Of a stretch of 64,000 bases of DNA, positions 1-11,600 are shown in pieces. The number at the start of each line of letters is the position of its first letter. Position 1 is the first letter of the stretch. This DNA comes from Nageia nagi (taxonomy: Eukaryota; Pinophyta): contig JBITNC010000001.1 of assembly GCA_050084985.1 (NCBI GenBank), positions 173,910,001 to 173,974,000 of the forward strand, given 5' to 3'. A program made the translations under genes and the position numbers. Under the pieces are notes generated by a model that did no database searches, was not told the DNA's origin, and worked only from the letters and a program-made list of their open reading frames with translations.

Positions 1-850
1 TCTTAATGAACCCATGCAAGCTAGTGTGCATCATCATCCCATAAAAATTTTGCATAAGAGATCCATATAAGGTCTTCTGCATGCATGCCATCGATCTCTA
101 TCCTCTTAGCCTGCAAAGAATGTGGGTACCTATACCCATTGATCCTTGACATTTATCATGCTAGTGTAATGTCTCTTGGGTCTTCCCAACTCCTCTATAA
201 CCCAATTGATCTCATCATCATGATCTTCTCATAGGGCCAAACTTGGAGAAGAGCCACATGTGCTACCATGACATTGAATTTGTCAATGCTCATAAAGTTT
301 TAAATATATTGGTACAATTGTACCAAAACCAATGGCCCTCATGTAAACTATGTACCTCTCACACACATCTCTTGGACCACCCAAGCCAAGCCAAGTGGAA
401 AAAAGGAGATGCTCTTATCTAGACATAGGTATCTTATCAACTACACAAATTGGTACACCTCTATTAACCTGACCACTTGATGCTCCCAATCATGATCACC
501 CTCTTCGATCAACCATAATGCTAGTTGCTCATGCATGTTATTATCTAATACCTCCATCTAGTGAACTAATCTTTCCCTAATGGGAATATCCCATATCTAG
601 TAAACATCTAACAATGTGATGATAATTTCAACAAGGGTAAGGTTAAAGGTATTTTAATCCATATCCCAACACTCTACTAGCATTGTCAAGAGTGGCATGT
701 CTTACTAGATGTGTCCAACAATGGCTAAGTCTACTAGCCCATATCGTGTGAGTATGTCATCAAAATGATTCATCCTTAGCCATGTCCTAGCCTTCTCCAT
801 CATGACTATATCCATGGTTCCATCTTGAATTAAGACCTTGCATTATTGCA
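1..850 (-). pseudogene. Plant mobile domain (PMD) protein remnant, antisense gene of element A
   Basis: Read on the minus strand from about 850 to 1, conceptual translation gives a degenerate PMD protein: a segment near 600-700 reads LLTMLVECWD, then NTFNL, then a DVY..WDIPIRERLV stretch. This parallels the better copy at 36591-37013 (LIALMERWD, NTFHLP, IYRITRVPIRGKLV). Farther on, a VALLQVWPYEK segment parallels ILQVWAYEH of the other copy. At least six stops interrupt it; most are TAG or TAA where the other copy or the context suggests CAG or CAA. The first ATG I can place in frame is at 813-815, but coding-like sequence extends some codons upstream, so the exon probably starts near 850. 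The C-terminal half is beyond the window. PMD proteins are related to the host MAIN/MAIL family and occur in several plant transposon groups; the role here is unknown. Confidence 0.65.
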
Positions 851-2478
851 AGGTGATAAATAAACATATTAACCCTAAAATTCATATATACAACATTTCA
901 ACTTCAAAATTATTAGACTAACACCAAATAAATTGGAATTTTCAAGTTAAATAAATAAATTGATAGGAGAGTTGGCTTACCTCACTATGTGACCTCATCA
1001 TCTAGTAATTGGGAACCAAATACCTCTTCAATCATTGTTAACCATGGAAGGAAAAAATGGGTAAATGAATCAATGAATGGGAAAATCACACGATTAATAA
1101 AAATGCTCATGGTAGCACTAGGGAAATAGAGTGTAAGTCAACATCAAGTGTAGGGAGTAGACATAGCAAATCCACATGATGAGTTGGAGGAACAAAGAGC
1201 ACCAAGATTCCAAATCACCAAAATAATTGGACAAATAAAGTGATAGTAGAAATAAAGGCAAATAAAATAAAATTCAAATTGTTGCTTTTTTATTATTCCT
1301 TTCCTTTAAAGCCCTATGTCTTTCTCCTATTAATTTTTGGCCTTCTAAAAATATTATTTTTTATTTTCATGGTGTTTGAGATTATTTTACATGAATATGA
1401 TTTCTTTTTCAAAAACTACTTTTGCTACTTTTATGCTATCGATGACATCATTTTCTTCAAATTGATTATCAATTTATCAATTATCATTCCAAACTGGTAA
1501 AGTCATGCATTTTATTTCTTCACATTGAATTTTTTGTTATTTCTTATTCTTTTATATTGTTTAAATTTATTTATTTTAAATAGACACCACCAGCAACATA
1601 GATTTGATCAAATTGCTAAAATTTTCAAATACGTTTCTTTAATTTTCATTGTCATTGATTTTATTAAATGATCATTTTGAGTGTTGGATCCTTGAAAATG
1701 TTAGAATTTTATTGCTAATGATCATAGTGATTAAAATTATATGCCAAATTTTTCACCTCTAAAATTATGCATGATTTACGATTGTTGTATACTTGAAAAT
1801 TCATGTTTCATTATTAATTGGATGTGCCATTTCTCCTTAAGATTAAATCATCCATTAAAGCATATCCAACAGCATGGAAATAATATAATTAAGTGTGCTT
1901 TCAAATGATTGTTATGATTACATGGTATTACAAATTCAAAGTGATGAAGTATTTGATTTTACAAGTATTTTCATAGGTAAATTGAATATACGGTTAAATG
2001 TTGCTACTTCATGATGTATCTTGAAAATGCTATAATAAATGGCAATGTTATTTCGAATTTGACATGATGCAAAATGACATGGATGATCATCAATTGAATA
2101 TCTTTTAAATTTTTGCACTAAAAATTGAAAAACGTATAATTCCAGCAATGTGCAATTGATACAAGTCTATTATAAATGAGGCATGCTAAAATTTTACTTA
2201 AAATTTGATCATTGTGATAAATTCTTCGTGCATATGTAATGTTCTATGGACAAGGATCAAAATCGTTAAAGACATGATTGTAAAATTTTTGGCATAATAC
2301 GCTATCAATGGTGTGTATTTACTTTTGAAATTCATGCAAATTGAAATATTACACCATTGAATGATTGAATATACAACATTTTTATAGAAGTTAAATATTA
2401 TTTTTCATTAACAAATGCTCTTAAAAATCCATGGTCACTCCATGAGCAATATTTCTCATCAATTATAGGATTATTTCA
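851..2478. other. AT-rich non-coding interior of element A
   Basis: I see no coding domain here. The short open frame at 1240-1500 is a low-complexity Phe/Ile/Leu string. By position it holds any upstream exon and promoter of the antisense PMD gene plus the 3' untranslated region of element A. Confidence 0.4.
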
Positions 2479-2647
2479 AGCTTGAGTCATTAAAAGTTCT
2501 CATCAGCTTGGTACTTATATACTATGAGTTGTCTATCATAGTAGTCTATACATCATGGATATTATAAGCTTGGGGTATTAAAGAAGACCTCATACGCTTG
2601 CTCTTCATAGAATATGAGTTATCTATCATAGTAGTCTATATATCATG
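2479..2647. repeat. Two-copy tandem repeat, period about 98 bp
   Basis: Two copies begin with AGCTTG (2479 and 2577) and share the block TATCATAGTAGTCTATA followed by ATCATG. They lie in the 3' untranslated region of element A, a place where plant LTR elements often carry tandem repeats. Confidence 0.7.
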
Positions 2648-3022
2648 ATTTATAATTATATGAGTTGCATTAGCCATAGTGACATTGCATATTATATTTA
2701 TTTCATCCTTACATTGTTTATTCTTTCATGGATTTGATCTATATGAGTATATGTTGCTTTCTTTTACATATATTATCTGGGTGAGTAGGATTGCCATAGA
2801 CTGCTTGCCTCATATAAGGACTTCTATTTTTGGCTTGCTTACCTGATGCAACATGAGCTAAGGGAAACTAAGACCAAAAGGGGAAAAATAACATACCATA
2901 CTTGACATATCGATCAAAATAGGGAAGTCTACTTTACTATTGAAAATTTTCTTCTCTTTTCTAAACTTCTTTGGATTATGTAATTTTAATGTTTTTCATT
3001 GCATGTCCAATGAGGGGCAAAA

Positions 3023-3759
3023 TGTAGATGCCTAAAAATGATTTATTATTTACTTAATAAATCATATTTAAACTCATTAAATGGTTAATTAGAAATAATA
3101 CATAAAATAAGAATTATTATTACAATGCAATACCATGTGCTAGGACCAATGTAATATCATATATCATGTTTTATATTTTAAATTATATTTAGTATAGAAA
3201 AGATTATTGTTATTGCTATATGTCGAATTTCACTCCTTTCTATTTCCTTGTAAGTTATAAATACGGGAGGTGAAGGTTGGCATCCCTATCAGATCTCTAT
3301 GATAGGTGGTTATCCTAAATGTCAAACTTATGGTGTCTCTTGATGCCACCTATCTTGAGAAATTTGTTATACTCTTTGAGCTTTGTTATCTCTCTTTTGT
3401 GCATAACACAAAATTTCCATCCCTACACAACCAATGACATACCATTCCTACATAACCAATAGTGTGCGCCTTCTAGATCGAGAGGTCTAGATTTTGAGGA
3501 ATGACTTGTTAATTCACTCTTTAGAATATTTTTTGCAAGTTCATCTAAATTTTGATCCCAATCCTCTAAATATTCATTGTTACTTTGCTTTGAGGATTAT
3601 GTACACACTTGATACTGCTCCATTTTATATCAGGTTTATATGTTTCATGTACATTTTTTGTATATCTGATATAGAGCATATCATTGTATAATCATTATAT
3701 TCATAGACCATTTATTTATTTATGTATTTATTAATTAATTACACATTTTTGGATCTACA
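3023..3759 (+). repeat. 3' LTR of element A
   Basis: Starts TGTAGATGCC and ends GGATCTACA, giving TG...CA ends with an imperfect terminal inverted repeat. The polypurine tract GAGGGGCAAAA abuts it on the left. A TATA-like TATAAATA lies near 3256. The first 45 bases resemble the start of the neighbouring element's LTR read on the other strand (TGTAGATACCTAAAAAT), so the two families are related. The adjacent GTTAG (3760-3764) should be the target duplication; its partner is outside the window. Confidence 0.75.
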
Positions 3760-4166
3760 GTTAGTTGTGTGAAAGAATCAAATCCATAAGCAAAAATAAA
3801 GATGCATAAAAGCAATACGAAGGATCTAATAGTTCTATACAGAGATGGTGTTATAAGACATTGTTATTAGTTGGATAGAATGATCTTGCATATTTTGGTC
3901 TCTCTTTGGATGTCTATCAATATCAATTATATTGCCTTTGATATTATTTTATAACAACATTTTGATTCTCTTTGATTCTTGGGATCATTGCATATTAAAT
4001 TATTTGTGGTGTCTTTCTTGATATTTGACACTCTTTACATCATATAATGATCCATTACATTGATTACATTTCCTTGGGTATATTTTACCCCTTTTTACAA
4101 TACATGTTCCTTGATTCTTTAAAATGAATTATTTAAATAACAATAATTTATTTTTAGGTATCTACA
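3760..4166 (-). repeat. 3' LTR of element B, truncated by insertion of element A
   Basis: Aligns along its whole length with 11812-12220, for example TTGATTCTTGGGATCATT in both copies. It ends in GGTATCTACA (minus-strand start TGTAGATACC). Homology stops exactly at the end of element A's LTR at 3759, so about 210 bp of this LTR should lie beyond the other side of element A. Confidence 0.8.
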
Positions 4167-4735
4167 TTTTACCCATCTTTGGAGGTGTGATTGAAGCAAT
4201 GAAATTACATATCTAAAGAAGTATAGAAGAAATTTTTTGAAAATCCTTGAACTCTTCATCTAGCACTACCATGTGATGATGAGGGTCCTTTTCTATCTTA
4301 TTTTGAATTGGTTGCCCCAAAAAATCTCCTTGAATGGTGTAGCTAAGATAAAACCTGATGAATTTTATATTTTTTTACCTTGCAATATTTTTGACATGGA
4401 AGGAACTTTGCTCCTTTGTCTCTACTACTAGGGAATCTTATGGTCCCACATCCATTCTTTGAAATAGAATAGAGTCTTTTGCCCCTTTACACTATTCAAC
4501 CATAAATCTAGTCATTTCTTCATCTATGACACTCAAGAATATGATGCTTTTATTTCCATGCCTTGATACAGAAAAGGTTCCTTTTATTTTAGCTTTTGAT
4601 TCATTAATATTCATGTCATTGGCTAAGTGAAAATAGTGTTTTTACATCATTGATAGTGTGGATCTTGCATTATTTTCTTTCCTTATTTTGATGTAGATAC
4701 CTACAAAAAATGTTAGATATACCTTGCATGAAATT

Positions 4736-5300
4736 TTTTTGGATACATAGTGAATTGCATCATCCATTGATGATGAGTCAATGTCAGTAATCTACTTACA
4801 GTTACATTGTCAATTTATCTTTTTAAGTGAGTGAACTCTCACTAGCTATATTGATAGCTATCGATGGTCATACATTTTATTTCTATGACCTTGAGACATT
4901 ATGCTTTGTATGGTTATAAGAAAAAATCATGTGGATACATAGCAAGTTGTATCATCCATTAAGGTTGAATCAATGTCCACATCTTGGTTATAACTACATC
5001 TCCAGTTTAAATTTTAAGTGAATGAACTTTCACTAACCATATCGATGGCTATCGATGGTCATAAATTTTATATATATGAGCATGATACATTATGCTTTGT
5101 ATGGTTCCAAGAAAAAACCATGTGGATACAAAATAATTTGTATCTTCCATTAAGGATGAATCAATGTTCGCATCTTGCTTACAATTGCATCACCTGTTTA
5201 TCTCTTAAGTGAGTGAACTCTCACTAGTCATATTGATGGCCATCAATGACCTAGCATTTATCTTTCCATGGACCATAGACATTATATTATCTCTCTCTTT
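4736..5300. repeat. Three tandem copies of a 190 bp unit in the 3' untranslated region of element B
   Basis: Units start near 4736, 4928 and 5118. Each contains a ..TGGATACA(T/A)A block, TCATCCATT or TCTTCCATT, GAATCAATGT, AAGTGAGTGAACT(C/T)TCACTA, ATCGATGG and ATTATGCTTTGTATGGTT. The third copy is less well conserved at its end. The open frame at 5018-5212 is only a reading through these repeats. Flanking sequence 4181-4735 and 5301-5560 shows no gene. Confidence 0.8.
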
Positions 5301-5559
5301 TTTTATGAAGTTGGTAGCATATAGATGGTAATGCACATCATTAGCTACATGTAAATAATGAAAGAAACTATAAAAATGAAATCAAGAAATAAAATACATA
5401 TACCTTGCATGAAATATTCATTATTTTGCAAGGTATGGAGCCATTTTCTTATGCAAATAAGGATTTAAGGTGCATGGAATTGAAGTTTTTTTGTTCTTAT
5501 TTACCATATATGGATGATAACTTGTAAGCTCTTTATCTTGTTGCTTCAACTACAACAAA

Positions 5560-6430
5560 TGGGCCCAGCTAATTTGGTTCAAATTTCCCTTTTACTTCAT
5601 CATTTGCAACTATCTTGTTAATATTTCTTTTAGTACCAAGTCTCCCACCTTTGAATTTCTTTATTTTGATTTTCTTTCCAAATTCCCTTTCCAATTTTGC
5701 ATGATAAGCTTTATGATGTTCAATTATCTTGATTCTCTTCTCATCAAATGATTCCAACTATTGCAATCTAGCTTTCTTGACTTCTTCATCTGATATTTCT
5801 CCTTGTAATGAAATTCGTAAGGATGGCATCTCCAAATATAATGGTACTATAGCCTCATCTCCATAGACTAATGAAAATTTTGTTGCCACAATGGCTATTC
5901 TAAGGCTTGGTCTGTATGTCCATAATGCATATGGTAATTGCTCATGCTAATCTGCCTTGTATCTATCCCAAGTTTTTGACAAAATACTCTTTATGGTTTT
6001 ATTTTATGCTTCTGGTTGGCCATTCCTTTAGGATAATAAACTAAAGAAAATGTTTGAGCATTGGGAAACTTTTTACAAAAGGCTTTCATGTCTTTACCTT
6101 TAAAATTTTGCCCATTATTTGTGATCAACCTTTTTGGCACCCCAAACTTGGTTATGTTATTCTCTATCAAGAATGCATTGATCTTATCTTGTGTAACTAA
6201 TTTTATTGGAATGGATTTAACCCATTTTGTAGTGAACTTTGTAGCTATGATAATTAATTTATGACCTTCTCTTGAGTGTGGGTTTATAAACCCAATCAAA
6301 TCTATGCCCCAAGTTGTAAATGACCAAGGTGAAACTATGGAATTCAACTCTTAATCTGGTTGTTTCTCTAAATTTGCATGCTTTTAACACTATAAATAGG
6401 TTTTAACATGACTTTTACAATACTCCTCCA
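5560..6430 (-). pseudogene. Integrase core and C-terminal extension of element B
   Basis: Retroviral-type integrase (rve fold), which would join element DNA to host DNA. The minus-strand frame 6347-5991 keeps the motifs SPWSFTTWGIDLIG, INPHSREGHKLIIIAT and ITNNGQNFKG. The first catalytic Asp is seen in WGIDL; the second, expected in the DNG motif, is replaced in TNNGQNF; the third Glu region (NGQVE in relatives) has become MANQK. Downstream, 5757-5569 encodes the basic post-integrase segment with RRLGT-like GGRLGTK and ends KFEPNW, as in Tat elements. Stops and frameshifts separate the parts. No chromodomain is seen. Confidence 0.85.
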
Positions 6431-6639
6431 TTATAGGCCAATAGTACCCAATTCAAAAAATCTTAGTATATAATGCTTTTGCATAGAAGTGTCCTCCACA
6501 TAACCCATCATGTGCTTGTTCTAATGTTGTTGTTAACTCATGTTGTCTTAGACATCTCAACAAAGTTCCATAAAATGACCTTCTATATAAAACTTCACCA
6601 ATAATCACATACTTAATATTTTTCCTCTTTAATCTAGCT

Positions 6640-7240
6640 TTTCATTGCTATCAAAACTTGATGGAATTGTTTGATCTTTCAAATAATTGTAAATATCAAC
6701 ATACCATTATTGAGGGCCACTTTCTATGTCAAGGTGGCATGTATGTATTTCTTCTATGTGATCAAGGTAAGAAGGTGTACCAAGATTTTGAATCTTGAAG
6801 ATAATTTCTTCATCCTTAATCTCAATTGGTGCCAATAAATCTACACTTACCATTGCATCTGCATACTTTTTATTAGTCCTTGGAATATTTTGAATAGTGT
6901 ACCTCTTAAACTAATCAAGCAACTTAGCAACCATTATCATATATGGCTATAACTTTTCATCCTTTTTATTTTATAAATCATTAACTTGATTTGCCACAAG
7001 TTGTGAATCATCATAGATTTCTAAATATTTTATTTTTAGGGTTATAGTTGCTTTTAATCCTAAAATCAAAACATCATACTCTACCATGTTATTGGTGCAC
7101 TCAAATCCAAGCTTATAAGCCATAGGAATTACCTCATTGGTAGGTGATACTAAAATAATACCTACCCTCGCTCCTTAAGAACAAATAGATCCATCAAAAA
7201 TATAGGGTCCAAGTTGTAGGTTCATCCTCCATGTAGCACA
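6640..7240 (-). pseudogene. Second (additional) RNase H domain of element B
   Basis: Minus-strand translation of about 7215-6985 gives an RNase H fold of the kind found before integrase in Tat elements: YIFDGSICS (Asp of DGS), GARVGIILVSP, then NNMVEYDVLILGLKAT (Glu in VEY) and LEIYDDSQLVANQV (Asp in DDSQL). All three acidic residues I can place are kept. One stop follows the first strand. The stretch 6640-6980 contains the rest of the domain and the linker to integrase with more stops. Confidence 0.75.
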
Positions 7241-7335
7241 CGAACTCATTTGGAATTATCATTTATTCAAGATCACATTGTTGGCAACCTTTCATTATTG
7301 TTGCACATCATTGGCTATGTGAATCCTCATCATTC

Positions 7336-8640
7336 TCATTTGGGAACTCTTTTCATAAATTTTTGCTTTACCACATTGATATCAAGTTCTTGCAATAACA
7401 TTAACCATTTCAATACTCTTCTTGATAAATGTTGTTTTACTACAAGATATTTTAGCAGGTTAACTGGGCTAACAACATATGTAGTGCAATATAAAAGATA
7501 AAGCCTCAATTTTTCTTTAACAAAAATAATACTAAAGTGAAGCTTTTCCATGGGTGTGTATCGAGTTTCATAATCAATAAGAGTTTTGCTAAGGTAGTAT
7601 ATTGCCCTTTCTTTATGCTCATCATCTTTCTAACACAACATTTTCCCCAAGGCATACAAGGTGGCTGGTATATAAAGATATGTTGGCTTTGCAAATTCCA
7701 TAGGAATTAAGATAGGAGGATTTAACAAGTATTATTTTATATCCTCAAATGCTTTTGAACACTTTTCATCTTATAAAAACTTGACATCTTTTTTCAACAA
7801 ATGAGTAAATGGCCAACACTTATATCCAAGTTGAGAAATGAACCTTCTTACCAAATTTATCTTTCCTTGAAGACTCCTTAGTTTCTTTAGGTTCCTTGGG
7901 GTTGGCATGCTTGCTATGGCTTTTACCTTCTTAGGATCTACCTCAATACTCCTTTTTGAAACCATGAATCCAAGCAATTTGCCTAAAGTAACACCAAAAG
8001 CACACTTTTGAGGTTTGAGTCTAAGCTTACAACTTTTTTAGGATTTGAAATACCTCTTCAAGGATCTTTAAATGATCTTGGCCTTGCTTTGATTTGACCA
8101 AGATGTTATCAACATATACCTCTAGTGATTAATAAATGTGCTCATGGAACATTGACACCATAACCCTTTGGTAGGTAGCACTTGCATTTTTTAATCTGAA
8201 AAGCATAACCTTCCAACAAACATTTCTCTATAGTGTAGTGAAAGCAATCTTATATTGATCATCTAGGTTAATTAATATTGGTTTTATCTCAAAAATCCAT
8301 CCATAAAAGATAAATTATCATGATCAGAAATACTATCCAAAATCATATTAATATTAGGTAATGGAAAATCATCTTTTGGACAAGCATTATTGATATCACA
8401 AAAATTAGTACCCACCCTTATTTTTCTATTAGGTTTTGTAATAGGAACAATGTTATCCATCCATTCTGAATAATCAATAGGTTTAATGAATCTAGCATTC
8501 AAATATTTTTCTATTTCTTTCTTGACTAATAATGCATTAGAATGATGCATCTTTCTTGATTTTTGTTTAATTGGTTTGACTCCTTTCTTTAGTGGTAAAT
8601 TATGCATAACAAAAGAGGGATCTAAATCGAGCATATCAGC
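7336..8640 (-). pseudogene. Reverse transcriptase and first RNase H of element B
   Basis: The frame 8634-8284 holds the RT N-terminus: VKPIKQKSRK, the FIKP..YSEWMDNIVP..KPNRKIRV block and NNACPKDDFPLPNI. The catalytic box lies near 8093-8121 and reads YVDNILVKS, so the second Asp of YVDD is lost by a one-base change. Frame 7977-7771 continues with LGFMVSKRSIEVDPKKVKAI and LQGKINLVRRFIS (RT thumb), and 7551-7336 gives the connecting RNase H-like part (LYLLYCTTYVVS). Stops and frameshifts occur between 7980 and 8280. The product would copy element RNA into DNA but cannot be made from this copy. Confidence 0.85.
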
Positions 8641-9900
8641 ATAAGACCAAGAAAAATTCTTTTAATTTTGAATAAATTTATTTTTGTACCTTTCTTGCTT
8701 AGGTATTGGAAGGGCTTCTCCAACTTTGACCATCCTTTATGCATCACTTGTTCCAACGTTGACATCTACTAATTCTTCTATTGGGAATGTAAATTCATCC
8801 TTTTTTTGTAGCAATGAAGGAAACTCTCCTAATTCCTAAATGTCACTTGTATTATCATCTCCTTGCTGAACTTGAAACACTTCATTGAAATTCATCTCTT
8901 GTCCAAAATATGCATACACATTAAGAATGTAATTTGGTTTCTATTTTTCATTAGATTTAGGCAAATTCTGAATGTGCCCCCAAGTATTAAAATATCATCA
9001 TCTGTACTGAAGTAATCAAACTCAAGTGGTGTAGTATCATCAATTCATAAATTTTCATCAATATCATTAGAAAGTTCAATCAAATTGCATTCTTTTATAA
9101 ACTTGATAGGTCCCATTGTTTGTTTTGTATTCTGATCACTACCTAATCTATTCTTAGTTTTATGAGCCTCTAAAGTAGTAGGAAAAGAAGATATTCCTTG
9201 TTTTAATTTACCTAAATCCCCTCATTTACATTTGTAATTTTATGTCATGTACTTATGAACAAAAGGATATGGAAATGTTTTACCCATCATGTTTGTTATG
9301 TAATCCTTCATTAACATCTCTAGACTAGGTGATAATGTTGCTACAAAGCAAGATCCCTCATTTTATCTACTATTTTCAAGTCATTGATGGCCTTCAGGTA
9401 ATATAGCACACCATTAATTACCTTCAATAGTGAGAATTTTTTGTTGTCCCAAATCTTTAACAAATGTGAATAGATTAAGATTTTTGATTTTGTATGTTCA
9501 CATACCTATTTCTACAATTTGAGGTTATTTTTCTACATTTACCACTAGTGCATCTATTTCCAAAGGTACAATCTCATATCTAGGATAAGTAATTATAAAT
9601 TCTTCTAAGTCTACTACATTACATAAAGCATATGGTTCTAGATCATCTATTACTATATGTACCTCACTCTAATATTCAAATTTTAACCTACCATGGACTG
9701 TAGATGGGACTGCATCCATATCATGAAGCCAAGGTCTTCCTAACAATAGGTTATATGAAAATTTTGAATCTACAACCTGAAATTGAGTTTTAACTATTAT
9801 GACTCCTATTGTAACCAAAGTTTTAGCTATCCCAATTAGCTTCTTGGATGAAATATCATATGCCCTAATTCTGAATGTAGCTTCTTCTAAGGGAGGTATC
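8641..9900 (-). pseudogene. Degenerate linker between protease and RT of element B
   Basis: Minus-strand translation gives short open stretches with acidic character but no domain I recognise. Position between the protease-like and RT parts suggests spacer of the polyprotein plus the end of the protease region (9600-9900, where relatives have the flap). Confidence 0.4.
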
Positions 9901-10250
9901 TCTACACCTTTTTCTTAAAGTTGTATCAAAAATTTGTGAGAACATACATTAATAGTTGATCTATTATCTACCAATGTTCTTTTTATCTCCCATCCATCTA
10001 TGATAGGTGTGATATACAAAGCTAGAAATTCAACAAGGAGTTCTTTACTAAGCTTTTCATATCTATAAAATGAGATTGCATCACATTCCTTAATAGATCT
10101 AAGCTTTTTTAAAAATATGAAATAAGACATATTTGTAGAGAATGTTTCTTTCTTGAAAAAAGCATATAATATCTCCCTATTTATTTTAGATGTAGATATG
10201 AGATCATACAAACTAATCTTAGTAGGAGTAGTTTTCAATTACTCAATCAT
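9901..10250 (-). pseudogene. Aspartic protease region of element B
   Basis: The frame 10238-9915 ends with a protease-like active site, LVDNRSTINVCSHKFL. The family signature is Asp-Asn-Gly-Ser; here Gly has become Arg (DNRS), which should inactivate it. The protease would cut the Gag-Pol precursor. The upstream part (IKRT, FISFLALYITPI-like strand) matches the family only loosely. Confidence 0.65.
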
Positions 10251-10429
10251 GCTATAAATTTTGGATCAGGTGGGACACTTATTCAGTAGTAAGTAGATTT
10301 GGAATGTATATTAGATGCCCTTTTTGTAATCTAGCATAGAATTCTTTGTTAACTAAAACTATGTTTACAATTACCTCTGTATCTGAATCTTTTTAATCAA
10401 TTTCATATCTCCTTTGGGATATGAGATCC

Positions 10430-11515
10430 AAAATTGCTACCTCCAAGGCTTTGCAAAAATTTGTAACATGACCTTTTCATTGATGATAAGTGCAATAAGC
10501 ATTAGATTTTACCATAGGAATATTATCATCTTATGTTATTTTCTATAATGGATGTAATAATCCTCTTTTCATTATATATCTCATAATAGACCTTGGTTGA
10601 ATTGGAAATGTGTATCTTCTTTATGTTGTTGTAGTTGATCTTGTTAATTTAGGTGGAGAGGTAGGTGCAGCAGCCATATTCATTGTCTTTTCTTCTTTCT
10701 TTGTATATGTTCTACAATTATCCTTAGTGTAAAAAGTATATGTATACTTGAGATGTCTTAACTCAAGCAACACTTTCTCTTTTTACAATAATTATTTTAC
10801 TAATACCTCAAGTCTAATATTTTTATTACTTGAAGCATGCAAGTTAATGATTGGAAAAATAGAATCTTTAAATATACCAAAAATTTCACTTTCATCTAAT
10901 TTACTATGAATAGATTTCCATACCCTTTTGAACCTTGGAATATAATTTTATAGGGTTTCATTATTTCCTTGATGCATTGCACATAACTTTGTAACAGTTC
11001 CTTGCTCTTCAACATTATGTTTGTATTGACCCATGAACATTTTTACCAATGACTTGAATGAATCTATTGATCCCCTTGGAAAATTATAAAACCATTGACT
11101 AGCATCACCTTTTAAACTCCTTGGGAAGAATTCGGTCATCAATCTCTCCTTTGATCCCAATTTCAACAAACATTCCTCATGAAAGATGATAAGATGTTGC
11201 TTTAGATCTTGTTTGCCAATAAAAATCTCAAACTTGGGGGCCTTATGCTCGAGTGGTAAAGGATAATTTTGGATATCATTTGATAAGGGTGAGGTGAATA
11301 TACCATCATAGTATTCTTATTTTTGTTAGAATCTATTGCTATTATCAATATTGGTTAAGTCCTAGATCTAAAATTGATTGCAAACTACTACCAAAGCTTT
11401 GTATTAAGGCCATTCTACTTCATAGAGTTTCCAATTCTTTTTCCATTTGTTCCATCTTTGCTAAAGTTTCTTCCATTTTCACACCACTAAAATCTTAAAA
11501 ATAGTCCATGAATGT
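10430..11515 (-). pseudogene. Gag of element B
   Basis: Nucleocapsid precursor. The N-terminus near 11480 shows a short coiled coil (METTLAKMEQMEKEL-like). The frame 11169-10948 carries the retrotransposon gag core: FFPRSLKGDASQWFYNFPRGSI, SFKSLVKMFMGQY, then LCAMHQGNNETL. Near 10445-10500 a zinc-knuckle remnant reads AYCTYHQ, stop, KGHVTNFCKALE, matching YCEYHQAKGHATNGC of element D. Several frameshifts split it. The close match to the gag at 38803-39642 shows that elements B and D belong to related families. Confidence 0.8.
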
Positions 11516-11580
11516 TGTTAATAGCATATACACATCACATAAATCTTGTGAGATCTTGCCTATAGGTCAAGATGAATCGA

Positions 11581-11597
11581 AACATTTGGGTTCACCA
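11581..11597 (-). promoter_or_regulatory. Primer binding site of element B
   Basis: On the minus strand TGGTGAACCCAAATGTT begins 3 bases after the 5' LTR. The first ten bases TGGTGAACCC are the same as in element D, so both families should prime from the same tRNA; I do not assign it. Confidence 0.65.
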
Positions 11598-11600
11598 AAA

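Larger units (their letters stand above)
1..3759 (+). mobile_element. Plus-strand LTR retrotransposon, 3' part only (element A)
   Basis: The right boundary is an LTR (3023-3759) preceded by a polypurine tract (GAGGGGCAAAA ending at 3022), so this is the 3' end of a plus-strand element whose 5' part lies left of the window. The visible interior holds an antisense PMD gene remnant and a non-coding 3' region with a short tandem repeat. This order matches the Tat group, where extra antisense ORFs lie between pol and the 3' LTR (known for that group). No gag or pol is visible in this part. Sequence right of 3759 is immediately homologous to the LTR of the next element, so element A was inserted into that LTR. 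Confidence 0.7.

Noticed and set aside
1240-1500. 86-codon open frame on plus
   Set aside because: Phe/Ile/Leu-rich low-complexity translation in AT-rich DNA; no domain and no homologue-like motif.
3023-4166. A single 1.14 kb LTR with long terminal inverted repeats (TGTAGATGCC...GGTATCTACA)
   Set aside because: The right half aligns with the LTR at 11601-12220 while the left half does not, each half has its own polypurine tract on its own strand, and the junction at 3759/3760 falls on an LTR end. Two nested LTRs explain it better.
5018-5212. 64-codon open frame on plus
   Set aside because: Lies inside the 190 bp tandem repeat and is not open in the other units.
6061-6264. 67-codon frame on plus
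   Set aside because: Antisense shadow of the integrase motifs of element B.
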